Shown here piece after piece: positions 1 through 10,139 of a stretch of DNA of 47,927 nt; within the stretch, counting starts at the first letter, position 1, and each line of letters begins with the position of its first letter. The notes below the pieces were generated by a model that was not told the origin of the DNA, did no database searches, and was given only the letters and a program-made list of their open reading frames with translations. Made by a program: the position numbers and the translations under genes. This stretch comes from an uncultured Eubacteriales bacterium (GTDB taxonomy: Bacteria > Bacillota > Clostridia > Oscillospirales > CAG-272): NCBI GenBank assembly GCA_934433485.1, contig CAKRZR010000016.1, positions 1 to 47,927 on the forward strand, given 5' to 3'.

Positions 1-14
1 ATTAGACATAAACA

Positions 15-48
15 AATCCTCCGCATGGTCTAAGCCATACGGAGGATT
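15..48 (-). terminator. Terminator of the arginine operon
   Basis: An inverted repeat (AATCCTCCG paired with CGGAGGATT, extended inward by ATGG/CCAT after one mismatch, six-base loop) lies just downstream of the argF stop codon. Read on the minus strand it ends in a T-rich stretch. It is the natural end of the seven-gene arginine transcript. Confidence 0.7.
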
Positions 49-101
49 AACTGTTTTACGGACACCCGTCTATCCCGCAGGGTACCATATTTCTCTTCCG
101 T

Positions 102-1025
102 TTACCGCGCCATGAGCCGTACCATGACTGCCTTCTGCGCATGAAGCCGGTTTTCCGCTTCCTCAAAAATTTCGTTTGCGTGGGCCTCAAACACTTCCGC
201 CGTGATCTCCTCGCCGCGGTGTGCCGGGAGACAGTGCTGCACCATCGCGCCGGGATTGGCAGCGGAAAGCAGCTTGTCGTTGATCTGATATCCGGTGAAG
301 ATTTTCTGTCGTTCCAACGCCTCCGCTTCCTGACCCATCGACGCCCAAACGTCTGTGAACAGAACATCCGCACCGGCGGCAGCGGCGAAAATATCATCTG
401 TCATAAGGAATTTTCCGGGATATTTCTCCGCAAACGCCAAAACATCCGGATGCGGCTGATGCGACTTCGGACAACCGATCGCCACCGACATGCCAACGGT
501 GAGTCCGCCGACGATGAGCGAATTTGCCATGTTGTTGCCGTCGCCGATATAGCACATCTTCAGTCCGGAAAAGTTGTTCTCACCGCCGCATTTGAACTCC
601 CGTACGGTCAAAAGATCCGCCAGAATCTGGCACGGATGGCAGTAATCCGTCAGTCCGTTGATGATGGGACAGGTGCAGTACGTGGCGAGATCCTCCACCT
701 CCTGCTGCGCGAACGTGCGGATCATGATCCCATCCAGGTACCGGGACAACACGCGCGCGGTGTCAACAAGGGGTTCTCCGCGCCCGATTTGCAGATCGCG
801 CGGCGAGAGAAAGAGCGGCTGTCCGCCAAGCTGATAGATACCGGTTTCAAAGGATACTCTCGTGCGTGTGGAGGATTTTTGGAAGATCATTCCGAGCGAC
901 TGACCGGCAAGAATCGGATGCGCAATTCCATGATGCCGTTCGTATTTGAGCTTTGCTGCGAGATCAAGCAGGGAAAAGATATCATCCTGTGAAAGATCCG
1001 CCATTTTTGTCAGGTCTTTTTTCAT
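102..1025 (-). CDS. argF: Ornithine carbamoyltransferase
   Basis: Cytosolic enzyme that transfers the carbamoyl group of carbamoyl phosphate to ornithine, giving citrulline, the sixth step of arginine synthesis. The 307-residue length is normal for the family. The carbamoyl phosphate loop STRTR is at residues 52-56, the HPCQ motif at 130-133, and the ornithine/catalytic motif HCLPAHRGEE lies near the C-terminus, so all active-site signatures are present. It is the last gene of the arginine operon. Its ATG overlaps the argD stop by four bases, which suggests translational coupling. An anabolic role is favoured over the catabolic arginine deiminase pathway because every other neighbour is biosynthetic and no arcA or arcC is seen. 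Confidence 0.96.
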   Translation of the reverse strand: MKKDLTKMADLSQDDIFSLLDLAAKLKYERHHGIAHPILAGQSLGMIFQKSSTRTRVSFETGIYQLGGQPLFLSPRDLQIGRGEPLVDTARVLSRYLDGIMIRTFAQQEVEDLATYCTCPIINGLTDYCHPCQILADLLTVREFKCGGENNFSGLKMCYIGDGNNMANSLIVGGLTVGMSVAIGCPKSHQPHPDVLAFAEKYPGKFLMTDDIFAAAAGADVLFTDVWASMGQEAEALERQKIFTGYQINDKLLSAANPGAMVQHCLPAHRGEEITAEVFEAHANEIFEEAENRLHAQKAVMVRLMAR

Positions 1026-2209
1026 TCCATAGCCTCCTTCAGCGACGTATGTAAAAGTTGTAAGCCCTCGTCTATTTCCTGCATGGAAATGTTGAGCGGC
1101 GGCAACAAGCGTACCACATCCGTACCGGCAGTCAGCACAAGCAGCCCATTCGCAAATGCCTTTTTCAGTACCGTTTTCGGATTTGACGAAACCTGTACAC
1201 CAATCATCAGTCCCATGTGGCGCACGGATACAATGCCACAGTCCGTAAAGGCTGCGATTTTTTCCGCCATCAGATTTCCACGCCGTACCACGCCGTCCAA
1301 AAATTCGTCAGTCAGATGTGAGGTGACATATACTGCCGCGGCCGACGCGACCGGATTGGCGCCGAATGTAGAGCCGTGCATGCCGCCGCCGAGTGTTTCT
1401 GCCGTTTTCGCGCCGCTAATACAAGCGCCCATTGGCAGACCGCCTGCGAGTGCCTTCGCAACCGTCACGATATCCGGCGTGATCCCGTGATTCTGGAACG
1501 CGAATACCTTCCCTGTGCGTCCCATACCGGTCTGTACCTCGTCGATGATCAGCAGCACATCCCTCTCCTGACATAGCTTTTCGACCGCGCTCACGTACTC
1601 CGACGAGAGGATATTCACACCGCCTTCTCCCTGAATCACTTCCAGTAGTATCGCACAGACCGAGCCATCCAAAGCCTTGTCCACCGCATCAATATCTCCG
1701 GCAGGGCAGTACACAAAGCCATCCGTGAATGGATCGAAGTATTGGTGGAACACATCCTGTCCTGTGGCGGCAAGGGTCGTGATTGTTCTGCCGTGGAAGG
1801 ATTTTTGCAGCGTGACGATTTTATAGCGATCCGCGCCGTATTTGTCGTAGCTGTACTTTCGTGCCAGCTTGATCGCGCATTCGTTTGCTTCCGCGCCGGA
1901 GTTTCCGAAGAACACATTCGACAAGCCCGATTTGGTGACGAGCCATTTCGCAAGTACAGCCGCCGGTTCACAGTAGTAGTAATTGCAGATATGCTGATAC
2001 TTCATCGCCTGCTCGTATACCGCATTGACCCAACCCTTGTCGGAATAACCGAACGCGTTCACGCCGATCCCGCTTGTAAAATCGATGTATTTTTTGCCGT
2101 CCTTGTCCCACAGTGAAGCGCCAACACCATGATCGGGAACCAGCGGAAGTCTGCCGTAGGTGTGCATGATGTACTCGCCGTCGAGCGTCATCACAGCTTG
2201 CGTATCCAT
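1022..2209 (-). CDS. argD: Acetylornithine aminotransferase
   Basis: PLP-dependent class III aminotransferase converting N-acetylglutamate semialdehyde to N-acetylornithine with glutamate as amino donor. About 395 residues from the ATG at 2209, which follows a GGAGG eight bases upstream. A longer open frame to 2347 exists but its extra 46 residues are unlike the family and overlap argB. The sequence shows the PLP phosphate motif GNSGAEANE, the DEVQTGMGRTGK segment and the Schiff-base lysine in VAKALAGGLPMGA. It sits between argB and argF, overlapping argF by four bases. Confidence 0.95.
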   Translation of the reverse strand: MDTQAVMTLDGEYIMHTYGRLPLVPDHGVGASLWDKDGKKYIDFTSGIGVNAFGYSDKGWVNAVYEQAMKYQHICNYYYCEPAAVLAKWLVTKSGLSNVFFGNSGAEANECAIKLARKYSYDKYGADRYKIVTLQKSFHGRTITTLAATGQDVFHQYFDPFTDGFVYCPAGDIDAVDKALDGSVCAILLEVIQGEGGVNILSSEYVSAVEKLCQERDVLLIIDEVQTGMGRTGKVFAFQNHGITPDIVTVAKALAGGLPMGACISGAKTAETLGGGMHGSTFGANPVASAAAVYVTSHLTDEFLDGVVRRGNLMAEKIAAFTDCGIVSVRHMGLMIGVQVSSNPKTVLKKAFANGLLVLTAGTDVVRLLPPLNISMQEIDEGLQLLHTSLKEAME

Positions 2210-2228
2210 ATACGTTTCCTCCGTTTCG

Positions 2229-3098
2229 TTATTTCGTAAACATGGTGCCGCAGCCTTCCTCAGAGAGCATTTCAATGAGGATGGAATGGCGGATCCTGCC
2301 GTCCGTGATGAACGTACGGTGGATTCCGCGTTCCGCAGCGCTGACACAGCAATCCACCTTCGGGATCATTCCGCCTGTCACAACGCCGCTTTCCTTCAGT
2401 GCTGCCACCTCGTGTGTGTGGATCACCGGAATGAGCGAGCTCTCATCGTGCGGATCCCGCAGCACCCCGCGTGTGTCGGTTAAGAGAATAAAGTTTCTCG
2501 CCTTGAGCGCCACGGCAATCTCCGCTGCCGCTGTGTCCGCATTGATGTTGTAGACGCCCGAGCCGTCCGACGCGTGTGCGATCGTAGATATGACCGGAAT
2601 ATATCCCTTTGCGATCACATCATCGATGACAGAGGCGTCTACGGATTCCACATCTCCGACAAAGCCGTAATCGTTGCCGGACGCGTCCGTGTGCCGTTTC
2701 GCTTTCAGTAGACCGCCGTCCAGACCGCATAACCCGATGGCGCGGCCGCCGGTGCGCTCAATCCGATCAACAAGGTGCTTGTTGGTTTTCCCGGCGAGCA
2801 CCATCAGCGCAACCTCCGCCGTTTCCGCGTCTGTATATCGCAGACCGTTGATGAACTGCGACTTTTTGCCAATCTTTGCAAGCATTTCGTTGATATCCGG
2901 TCCGCCGCCATGGACAAGCACCACATGGATCCCGGTCAGAGAAAGGAGCACCAGATCGCTGATGACGGCATCCTGCAATTCATCCGACAGCATCGCATTG
3001 CCGCCGTATTTGATCACGACCGTTTGTCCGGTATACTTCTGGATATAGGGCAGTGCTTCAATCAGCACACTTGCCTTGTCTTCGTTGGATATGGACAT
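2229..3098 (-). CDS. argB: Acetylglutamate kinase
   Basis: Amino acid kinase family enzyme that phosphorylates N-acetylglutamate, the second step of arginine synthesis and, in organisms with argJ, the usual point of feedback inhibition by arginine. About 289 residues from the ATG at 3098, which has GAGGTG just upstream; an in-frame GTG two codons earlier is possible. Visible motifs are the N-terminal VIKYGGNAM (phosphate-binding Lys and Gly-rich loop), HGGGPDIN, and the C-terminal GGMIPKV substrate segment. The N-terminal stretch IEALPYIQKYTGQ resembles the helix of arginine-sensitive hexameric enzymes, so feedback control is likely but inferred. Confidence 0.95.
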   Translation of the reverse strand: MSISNEDKASVLIEALPYIQKYTGQTVVIKYGGNAMLSDELQDAVISDLVLLSLTGIHVVLVHGGGPDINEMLAKIGKKSQFINGLRYTDAETAEVALMVLAGKTNKHLVDRIERTGGRAIGLCGLDGGLLKAKRHTDASGNDYGFVGDVESVDASVIDDVIAKGYIPVISTIAHASDGSGVYNINADTAAAEIAVALKARNFILLTDTRGVLRDPHDESSLIPVIHTHEVAALKESGVVTGGMIPKVDCCVSAAERGIHRTFITDGRIRHSILIEMLSEEGCGTMFTK

Positions 3099-3169
3099 AT
3101 GCACACCTCAAAATGGATTTTTGCTTCCGCAGGAATAAACGCAGTAAGCAGGTTTTGTGATCGCCGCGA

Positions 3170-4399
3170 TTAAGTCCTGTAATCGCCGTTGATCCGCACA
3201 TATTCGTAGCTGAGATCACAGCCGAACGCCGTGGCGGATGCACAGCCGGCGTGCATGTCGCAGAGAATTTCAATGCTGTCCTTGGTGAGGATTTCCTTTG
3301 CTTTTTCCTCGTCAAACAACAGCGTTCCACCGTGCGCGCAGACATCCAGCGTACCGGCGGGCGAGCGGAACGAAATATCCACCAATGCCGGATCGAAATC
3401 TACGCCGGAATAGCCGAGCGCGCAGATCACACGCCCCCAGTTCGCGTCCGCGCCAAACATCGCCGCCTTGACGAGAGAGGACGCGATCACACTCTTGGCA
3501 AGGATCCGTGCAGAGCTGTCGTCCGCGGCGTTTGACACCGTGCAGCGCAGGAATTTGGTCGCGCCCTCTCCATCCGCAGCGATCGCGGCAGCCATTTTCA
3601 TGCAGATTGCGGACAACGCACCGTAGAACACGTCGTAGGCTTCTCCCGCAGAGGTGATCTCCGCAGCACCGGACTTGCCGGATGCCAGCACACAAACCAT
3701 GTCGTTTGTACTGGTGTCGCCGTCCACGCTGACCATGTTGAAGCTGTCCTCCGTCGCGTCGAGAAGAGCCTTGTGCAATAGCTCCGGGACAATTGCCGCG
3801 TCCGTCGTGATGAAACCGAGCATCGTGCCCATATTCGGATGAATCATCCCGGAGCCCTTGCACATACCGCCGATGTGGATCTCGCAGCCGTCGTACGTGT
3901 AGGACAGCGCGAACTCCTTTTTCTTTGTGTCCGTGGTCATGATCGCTCCGGCAGCCAATCCCGCGCCTACAGCATCCGGTGTCAGGGAGGCGTATAATTC
4001 TGCAAGGGAGTTTTCGATCGGAGATAGAGGCAGGCTGACCCCGATCACGCCCGTGGACGCTACGATCACTTCCTCTGCGGGAATACCGAGTAAGGACGCC
4101 ACCATGTCACATGTTTTTTCGGCGGTCTCGTAGCCATCCGGCGTACATGCGTTGGCGTTGCCGCTGTTTGCGATAATGGCGCGCGCGTGTCCGGCGGAAA
4201 GATGCGCTTTTGTTACGCCAACCGGCGCCGCAAATACCTTGTTTTTTGTGAACACACCGGCTGCGGTGCAAATGTCGTCCGCGACCACCATTGCCAGGTC
4301 GAGCTTTGCTGTGTTTTTCCGGAATCCCGCATGCACGCCGCCTGCCGAAAAGCCTTTCGCCGCACAAACACCGCCGCCAATTTCCGTATATTTCATCAT
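3170..4399 (-). CDS. argJ: Bifunctional glutamate N-acetyltransferase/amino-acid acetyltransferase
   Basis: Transfers acetyl from N-acetylornithine back to glutamate (cyclic pathway) and in bifunctional forms also uses acetyl-CoA for the first step. No argA or argE is seen in this complete operon, which fits the recycling route. About 409 residues; the start is the ATG at 4399 or the adjacent one at 4396, behind AGAGAGGA. The protein self-cleaves before a threonine in the family motif KGxGMIxPNMxTML. Here it reads KGSGMIHPNMGTML, with Gly where most homologues have Ala and the nucleophilic Thr intact. Family motifs IANSGNANACT, TTDT and GDTSTND are also present. Confidence 0.95.
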   Translation of the reverse strand: MMKYTEIGGGVCAAKGFSAGGVHAGFRKNTAKLDLAMVVADDICTAAGVFTKNKVFAAPVGVTKAHLSAGHARAIIANSGNANACTPDGYETAEKTCDMVASLLGIPAEEVIVASTGVIGVSLPLSPIENSLAELYASLTPDAVGAGLAAGAIMTTDTKKKEFALSYTYDGCEIHIGGMCKGSGMIHPNMGTMLGFITTDAAIVPELLHKALLDATEDSFNMVSVDGDTSTNDMVCVLASGKSGAAEITSAGEAYDVFYGALSAICMKMAAAIAADGEGATKFLRCTVSNAADDSSARILAKSVIASSLVKAAMFGADANWGRVICALGYSGVDFDPALVDISFRSPAGTLDVCAHGGTLLFDEEKAKEILTKDSIEILCDMHAGCASATAFGCDLSYEYVRINGDYRT

Positions 4400-4436
4400 A
4401 GTATCCTCTCTTCTGTCCATAGCCTGTCCGATTTTC

Positions 4437-5483
4437 TCAAAATCCTGCCGGAACCATGTCCACACCGGTTTCCTCCGGCAGTCCGAAATAGAGATTCATG
4501 TTCTGAATTGCCTGACCAGCCGCGCCTTTAACCATATTGTCGATACAGGAGCAGACGATCAGCGTACCGGTTCGTGTGTCGCAATGCAGGGAAATGTCGC
4601 AGTAATTTGAGCGTGTGACAAACCGGATCTGCGCCGCGTGTCCTTCCGGTTCCAGACGAACAAACTGCTCGTTCTGATAGGCGGATTCATATGCCGCGCG
4701 TACCATGCCAAGCGAAATGCCCGGTGCTAGCCGCGCGTAAATGGTTTCCTCGATTCCGCGGTTGACCGGCAGCAGATGCGGCACAAAGGTTACGGATACG
4801 GCACTGCCAGCCATGTGAGACAGCGTTTGCTCGATCTCCGGAGTGTGCCGATGCACGCCGATTTTGTACGCGGAAATCGATTCGTTTGCCTCCGGATAGT
4901 GCGTGTTCTGCGTCAGTCCACGGCCGGCGCCAGTGACACCCGATTTCGCGTCGATGATGATGCCTGTTTTCTCAATAAATCCGTGCCGCAGAGCCGGTGC
5001 GAGTCCGAGAGAAGCCGCTGTCGGATAACAGCCGGGATTGGCAAGGATTTTTGCGCCGGGAATTCTATCCCGGAACAGCTCCGGCAGCGCATAGACTGCA
5101 TCGGCATGCAGCTTCGGTTTGTCAAACGGCTTTTTGTACCATTTCTCATAATCTTCCTCGTTTTCCAAACGGAAGTCTGCGCCGAGATCGATAAGGAGCT
5201 TGCCGGCGGACAGACACTGTTCTGCGAGCGGTTCGCTCAGTCCATGCGGCAGGGAAGCGAACACCACATCCGCACCGGTGGTAGCGGTATCCGCGTCTGT
5301 CAACGTCGGCAGAGAGAATTTCTTGAAGTTGGGATACACGTCGGCGATTTCTTCCCCTGCAAAGGATACGGATGACAGCCCAACGATCTCGGCGCACGGA
5401 TGGGTCAGAAGCAGTCGAACAAGCTCCGCGCCCGCATATCCCGTGGCACCGACAACGGCAGCGCGTATTTTCTTTTCTTCCAT
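4437..5483 (-). CDS. argC: N-acetyl-gamma-glutamyl-phosphate reductase
   Basis: NADPH-dependent reductase of the third step, reducing N-acetylglutamyl phosphate to the semialdehyde. The 348-residue length is standard. An N-terminal Rossmann motif VVGATGYAGAELVRLL (residues 10-25) and the catalytic cysteine in ILANPGCYPTA are intact. It lies between argH and argJ with very short spacers. The nearest purine-rich ribosome site (AAAGGA) is about 14 bases from the ATG, longer than ideal, so translation may depend partly on coupling to argH, whose stop is two bases upstream. Confidence 0.95.
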   Translation of the reverse strand: MEEKKIRAAVVGATGYAGAELVRLLLTHPCAEIVGLSSVSFAGEEIADVYPNFKKFSLPTLTDADTATTGADVVFASLPHGLSEPLAEQCLSAGKLLIDLGADFRLENEEDYEKWYKKPFDKPKLHADAVYALPELFRDRIPGAKILANPGCYPTAASLGLAPALRHGFIEKTGIIIDAKSGVTGAGRGLTQNTHYPEANESISAYKIGVHRHTPEIEQTLSHMAGSAVSVTFVPHLLPVNRGIEETIYARLAPGISLGMVRAAYESAYQNEQFVRLEPEGHAAQIRFVTRSNYCDISLHCDTRTGTLIVCSCIDNMVKGAAGQAIQNMNLYFGLPEETGVDMVPAGF

Positions 5484-5485
5484 AA

Positions 5486-6871
<1,386 letters not shown>

Positions 6872-6918
6872 ATACAAAGAATCCTCTCAATTTCTCCAGG
6901 TGTTGTCCTGTAAAACGG

Positions 6919-6954
6919 CTGCGGGGAATCTCCGATTGTAAGATTTCCCCGCAG
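6919..6954 (-). terminator. Intercistronic hairpin between argG and argH
   Basis: The inverted repeat CTGCGGGGAA / TTCCCCGCAG, with inner TCT/AGA pairs, forms a stable stem about 17 bases after the argG stop. On the minus strand it is followed by CCGTTTTAC, a short and weak T run. It could be a partial terminator or an RNA processing/stability element that makes argG mRNA more abundant than the distal genes. Full termination is unlikely because no promoter is obvious before argH. Confidence 0.5.
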
Positions 6955-6970
6955 GGTTTGTACGGTATGT

Positions 6971-8191
6971 TTATTTTGCGTTCTTTTCGTTGACGGAAGC
7001 CTGTACCTTGAGCGGCAGACCGAACAGATTGATGAATCCGCCGGCGTCCTTCTGGTCGTAGACGTGATCCTCGGAGAAGGTCGCGATCGCTTCATCGTAC
7101 AGGGAGTAGGGCGAGGTGACGGAGGCGGGGGTGATGTTGCCCTTGTAGAGCTTGAGCTTTACGTCGCCGGTCACATGCTCCTGCGTCTTTGTGACAAACG
7201 CGGAGAGAGCCTCACGCGCCGGTGTGAACCACTGTCCGAAGTAGACGTAATCCGCGAACTTGCCGGAGAGCATCTGTTTCAGGTGCATTGTCTCCCGATC
7301 GATGGTGATTTCCTCTAACTTTTCGTGTGCCGCGTACAGGATCGTGCCCCCGGGCGTTTCATATACACCGCGGCTCTTCATGCCGACCAGACGATTTTCC
7401 ACCATGTCGATGATGCCGATGCCGTTGGCGCCGCCGACTTTATTGAGCTTGTCAATGAGGGAAACCGGATCGAGTTCCACGCCGTCGATGGCAGTCGGAA
7501 CACCCTTTTCAAAATGGAGTGTGATGTAGGTCGGCGTATCGGGTGCCGCTTCGGGTGTGACGCCGAGCTCAAGGATCTTATCGTACATCGGCTCGTTTGC
7601 GGGATCTTCCAGATCAAGCCCCTCATGCGACAGATGCCACAGGTTCTTATCCTTGGAGTAGTTCGTTTCGCGGTTGATCTTCAGCGGTACGTTGTGCGCT
7701 TCCGCGTAGTCGATTTCTTCCTCACGGGATTTGATATTCCAGATCCGCCATGGCGCGATGATTTCCATATCCGGTGCGAACGCTTTGATCGTCAGCTCAA
7801 ACCGCACCTGGTCGTTGCCCTTGCCGGTGCAGCCGTGGCAGATGGCATCCGCGCCCTCTGCCTTGGCGATTTCCACGATCCGCTTGGCAATGATGGGACG
7901 TGCGAACGAGGTGCCGAGCAGATATTGGTTTTCGTATTTCGCATCTGCCTGCATGGTCGGATAAATGAAATCTGTGATAAACGATTCGCGCAGATCCTCA
8001 ACATACAGCTTGGAAGCGCCGGTTTTCAGTGCTTTTTCCTCAAGCCCATCCAGCTCATCCGCCTGACCGACGTTGCCGGATACCGCAATGACCTCGCATC
8101 CCGGATAGTTTTCCTTTAGCCACGGAATGATGATCGATGTGTCCAGACCGCCGGAATACGCGAGAACGATTTTTTTAATATCCTTTTTCAT
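6971..8191 (-). CDS. argG: Argininosuccinate synthase
   Basis: Joins citrulline and aspartate with ATP to make argininosuccinate. The 406 residues match the family. The P-loop-like PP-loop motif AYSGGLDTS is at residues 11-19, and the citrulline/aspartate segments GCTGKGNDQVRFE and KINRETNYSKDKNLWH are present. It is the first gene of the operon, with an AGGAG eight bases before the ATG and a consensus promoter about 60 bases upstream. The order G-H-C-J-B-D-F puts all seven genes needed from glutamate and ornithine to arginine in one transcript. Confidence 0.97.
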   Translation of the reverse strand: MKKDIKKIVLAYSGGLDTSIIIPWLKENYPGCEVIAVSGNVGQADELDGLEEKALKTGASKLYVEDLRESFITDFIYPTMQADAKYENQYLLGTSFARPIIAKRIVEIAKAEGADAICHGCTGKGNDQVRFELTIKAFAPDMEIIAPWRIWNIKSREEEIDYAEAHNVPLKINRETNYSKDKNLWHLSHEGLDLEDPANEPMYDKILELGVTPEAAPDTPTYITLHFEKGVPTAIDGVELDPVSLIDKLNKVGGANGIGIIDMVENRLVGMKSRGVYETPGGTILYAAHEKLEEITIDRETMHLKQMLSGKFADYVYFGQWFTPAREALSAFVTKTQEHVTGDVKLKLYKGNITPASVTSPYSLYDEAIATFSEDHVYDQKDAGGFINLFGLPLKVQASVNEKNAK

Positions 8192-8247
8192 AATACCTGC
8201 TCCTTTGCACTTATGCAGTGGATTGTTTTCTTGAATTTGATGGTATT

Positions 8248-8276
8248 ATTATACTCCAGCGCATGAAAAAATGCAA
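8248..8276 (-). promoter_or_regulatory. Sigma-A promoter of the arginine operon
   Basis: On the minus strand TTGCAT (8271-8276) and a perfect TATAAT (8248-8253) are separated by exactly 17 bases. The expected start of transcription is near 8241, giving a roughly 50-base leader before argG with no room for a T-box or riboswitch. The -35 lies inside a short inverted repeat (GCAT/ATGC, 8261-8274) that resembles a shortened ARG box. Confidence 0.8.
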
Positions 8277-8295
8277 TAGACAAAGTACACAAAGA

Positions 8296-8330
8296 AGAAT
8301 AAAAATACACGGAAGTTTTATAAATATGCA
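8296..8330. promoter_or_regulatory. Candidate pair of ARG boxes (ArgR/AhrC operator)
   Basis: Plus-strand 8296-8309 matches the arginine-repressor box TGAATAAAAATACA at 13 of 14 positions, and 8317-8330 matches the TGCA-ending form at 11 of 14. The two boxes start 21 bases apart, the spacing of classical tandem ARG boxes (two helical turns, same face). They lie about 20 bases upstream of the argG -35 and between the arg operon and the divergent deacetylase. Repression by arginine-loaded ArgR is inferred. Confidence 0.6.
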
Positions 8331-8414
8331 CGCAAAACGGCGAATTATGCGAAAATCGGCAGAAAAATCCAGCTTGCCACGAATATTTCCGTTTTTTCTC
8401 CTGCGCAAACAGCA

Positions 8415-8443
8415 TTTACAAAGTGTATATCGGCACGTACGAT
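8415..8443 (+). promoter_or_regulatory. Possible promoter of the deacetylase pair
   Basis: TTTACA (8415-8420) and TACGAT (8438-8443) are separated by 17 bases and lie about 50 bases before the ATG at 8494. Each hexamer has one or more mismatches to consensus, so this is tentative. A sporulation sigma factor promoter is an alternative. Confidence 0.35.
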
Positions 8444-8493
8444 GCATACTACAAAACGGATTGAAAAATCATTCCGGAGAGGAGAGAACAATT

Positions 8494-9402
8494 ATGCGCA
8501 AAGTGAAGAAAGCAGTCGCCATGCTTCTTGCTGTGGGTGTGCTCAGCACAAGTGCCGTGTATACGACAGCTGCGTTCCCGTTCACGAAAAAGGTGGAAAC
8601 AGACATGATCGAGGAGGATTTTACGCCAAAGCGCGGCATATACGCACCGACCACGGCGCAGGGCTGGTACTATCCGCATCGTACCGACGGCGTGCAGCCG
8701 CCTGTCCCGTCGGAGCTGCAGTATATCGAGAAATACGACGGCTACTGCATTGACAGCACACATCCTTCCATGACCGAGGGCGGCGAGCGGGTGATCTATC
8801 TGACCTTTGACGCCGGGTACGAAAACGGAAATGTGGCGCGCATACTCGATGTATTAAAGGAAAAGAACGTACCGGCGGCGTTTTTCATTTTAGAGAATCT
8901 GGTACAATCGAATGGGGAGCTTGTCCGGCGTATGGCAGCGGAGGGGCATCTTGTCTGCAACCACACTGCACGCCACCGGGATATGACAAAAATGGACAGG
9001 GATGGGTTTGCTGCGGAATTGGCTGCTATGGAGAAGGTGTACACGGAGAGCACCGGAGAAAAGCTGGCGCCATATTACCGACCGCCGGAGGGTAAGACGA
9101 ACGAGGACAATCTGCGATGGGCAAAGGAGCTGGGTTACAAAACGGTGTTCTGGAGCTACGCATACGCCGATTGGGACAACGAACGCCAGATGGAGCCGGC
9201 AAAGGCCCTGGACAAACTCCTGACAGGTCTCCACAACGGCGAGGTGCTCCTGCTTCATCCAACCTCCGCTACCAACGCCGCGATTCTCTCGGCTTTTATC
9301 GATGCTCTGACAGAAAAGGGATTCCGCTTCGGCACCCTCGACGAGCTGACCGGCACGACGTCGCCATCGGAAAACGAGCGGGGGGCGTGTGCGAATGCGT
9401 AA
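8494..9402 (+). CDS. PdaA-type polysaccharide deacetylase (delta-lactam pathway)
   Basis: Exported carbohydrate esterase family 4 protein. PdaA of Bacillus removes the N-acetyl group from muramic acid in spore cortex peptidoglycan before muramic-delta-lactam formation. About 302 residues from the ATG at 8494, which follows GGAGAGGAG; the open frame extends upstream but without a ribosome site. A signal peptide is visible (RKVKKA, then a hydrophobic stretch, then TTAAF). The NodB domain shows LTFDAGYENG, the metal-binding NHTARH and the YRPPEG motif. TFDAGYENG, rather than the common TFDDGP, is the PdaA-like variant. The next deacetylase gene overlaps its end. Confidence 0.85.
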   Translation: MRKVKKAVAMLLAVGVLSTSAVYTTAAFPFTKKVETDMIEEDFTPKRGIYAPTTAQGWYYPHRTDGVQPPVPSELQYIEKYDGYCIDSTHPSMTEGGERVIYLTFDAGYENGNVARILDVLKEKNVPAAFFILENLVQSNGELVRRMAAEGHLVCNHTARHRDMTKMDRDGFAAELAAMEKVYTESTGEKLAPYYRPPEGKTNEDNLRWAKELGYKTVFWSYAYADWDNERQMEPAKALDKLLTGLHNGEVLLLHPTSATNAAILSAFIDALTEKGFRFGTLDELTGTTSPSENERGACANA

Positions 9403-10081
9403 TACGCTGCGGCGGCTTTTGGCTACCTGTATCGCGCTTTGTATCCTGCCCGTGACGGTGCTGGCGGGAGAGAATGTGCTGTACTCGTGGCACCCGAATG
9501 AGAGCAAAAAGATTGCCATCACCTTCGACGACGGACCGCACCCGGTTTATACGCCGGAGATTCTCTCGATCCTTGCGGAATACGGGGTACGCGCAACGTT
9601 TTTTGTGGTCGGCGAGAACGCGGAATGGTATCCGGAGCTGGTGCGACGCGAGCTTGCGGCGGGGCACGAGATCGGCAATCACACCTACAGCCACGCGAAC
9701 CTGCGGAAAAGCGGCTACGATACGGTGCTGACGGAGATTCTCGATATGGAAAACGCCGTATACGAGAACGCGGAGTACCGCTGCCATCTTCTCCGACCGC
9801 CCGGAGGATTGTACGGGGATCCGGTCTGCCACGCAGCGGAGATGCTCGATTACCATGTGATCCTCTGGTCGATCGATACACGGGACTGGGCGCATACGCC
9901 GCGGAAAACGATCGTCGACATGGTGCTCGATCAGGTGAAAAGCGGCGACATCATCCTCTTCCACGACTATATCGGCGGCGGAGACTCCCCCACACCGGAC
10001 GCCATCCGGCAGATCATTCCGGCATTGCTTGCACGTGGCTACCGTTTTGTCACCGTATCCGAGCTGCTTGCCAGCGCGTGA
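9395..10081 (+). CDS. Polysaccharide deacetylase (NodB domain), exported
   Basis: A second carbohydrate esterase family 4 protein, about 228 residues, starting inside the end of the PdaA-like gene and so co-translated with it. The ATG at 9395 is nine bases after a run of G; a GTG at 9389 is an alternative. A short signal peptide (RNTLRR, then LLATCIALCILPVTVLA) precedes a NodB domain with AITFDDGPHP, NHTYSH and RPPGG, the canonical metal and catalytic motifs. The substrate is probably peptidoglycan or another cell wall glycan. Its pairing with a PdaA-like enzyme suggests a role in the spore cortex or wall, which is inferred. Confidence 0.85.
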   Translation: MRNTLRRLLATCIALCILPVTVLAGENVLYSWHPNESKKIAITFDDGPHPVYTPEILSILAEYGVRATFFVVGENAEWYPELVRRELAAGHEIGNHTYSHANLRKSGYDTVLTEILDMENAVYENAEYRCHLLRPPGGLYGDPVCHAAEMLDYHVILWSIDTRDWAHTPRKTIVDMVLDQVKSGDIILFHDYIGGGDSPTPDAIRQIIPALLARGYRFVTVSELLASA

Positions 10082-10091
10082 AAGACAAACA

Positions 10092-10123
10092 AAAAGCGTA
10101 CCCGTAGGCTCGGATACGCTTTT
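10092..10123. terminator. Bidirectional terminator
   Basis: AAAAGCGTA and TACGCTTTT form a stem, extended by CCG/CGG after one mismatch, with a six-base loop. Both strands carry A/T runs at the foot. It serves the converging deacetylase and DUF624 genes. Confidence 0.75.
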
Positions 10124-10139
10124 GTACATATTAGATTGC

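Noticed and set aside
2209..2347. Longer N-terminus for argD
   Set aside because: Overlaps argB coding sequence, unlike the family, while a clear ribosome site marks the ATG at 2209.
8191..8241. T-box or riboswitch leader for argG
   Set aside because: The predicted leader is only about 50 bases, too short for a T-box or known riboswitch.
8218..8493. N-terminal extension of the PdaA-like protein
   Set aside because: No ribosome site, basic low-quality sequence, and it would displace the signal peptide that starts at 8494.
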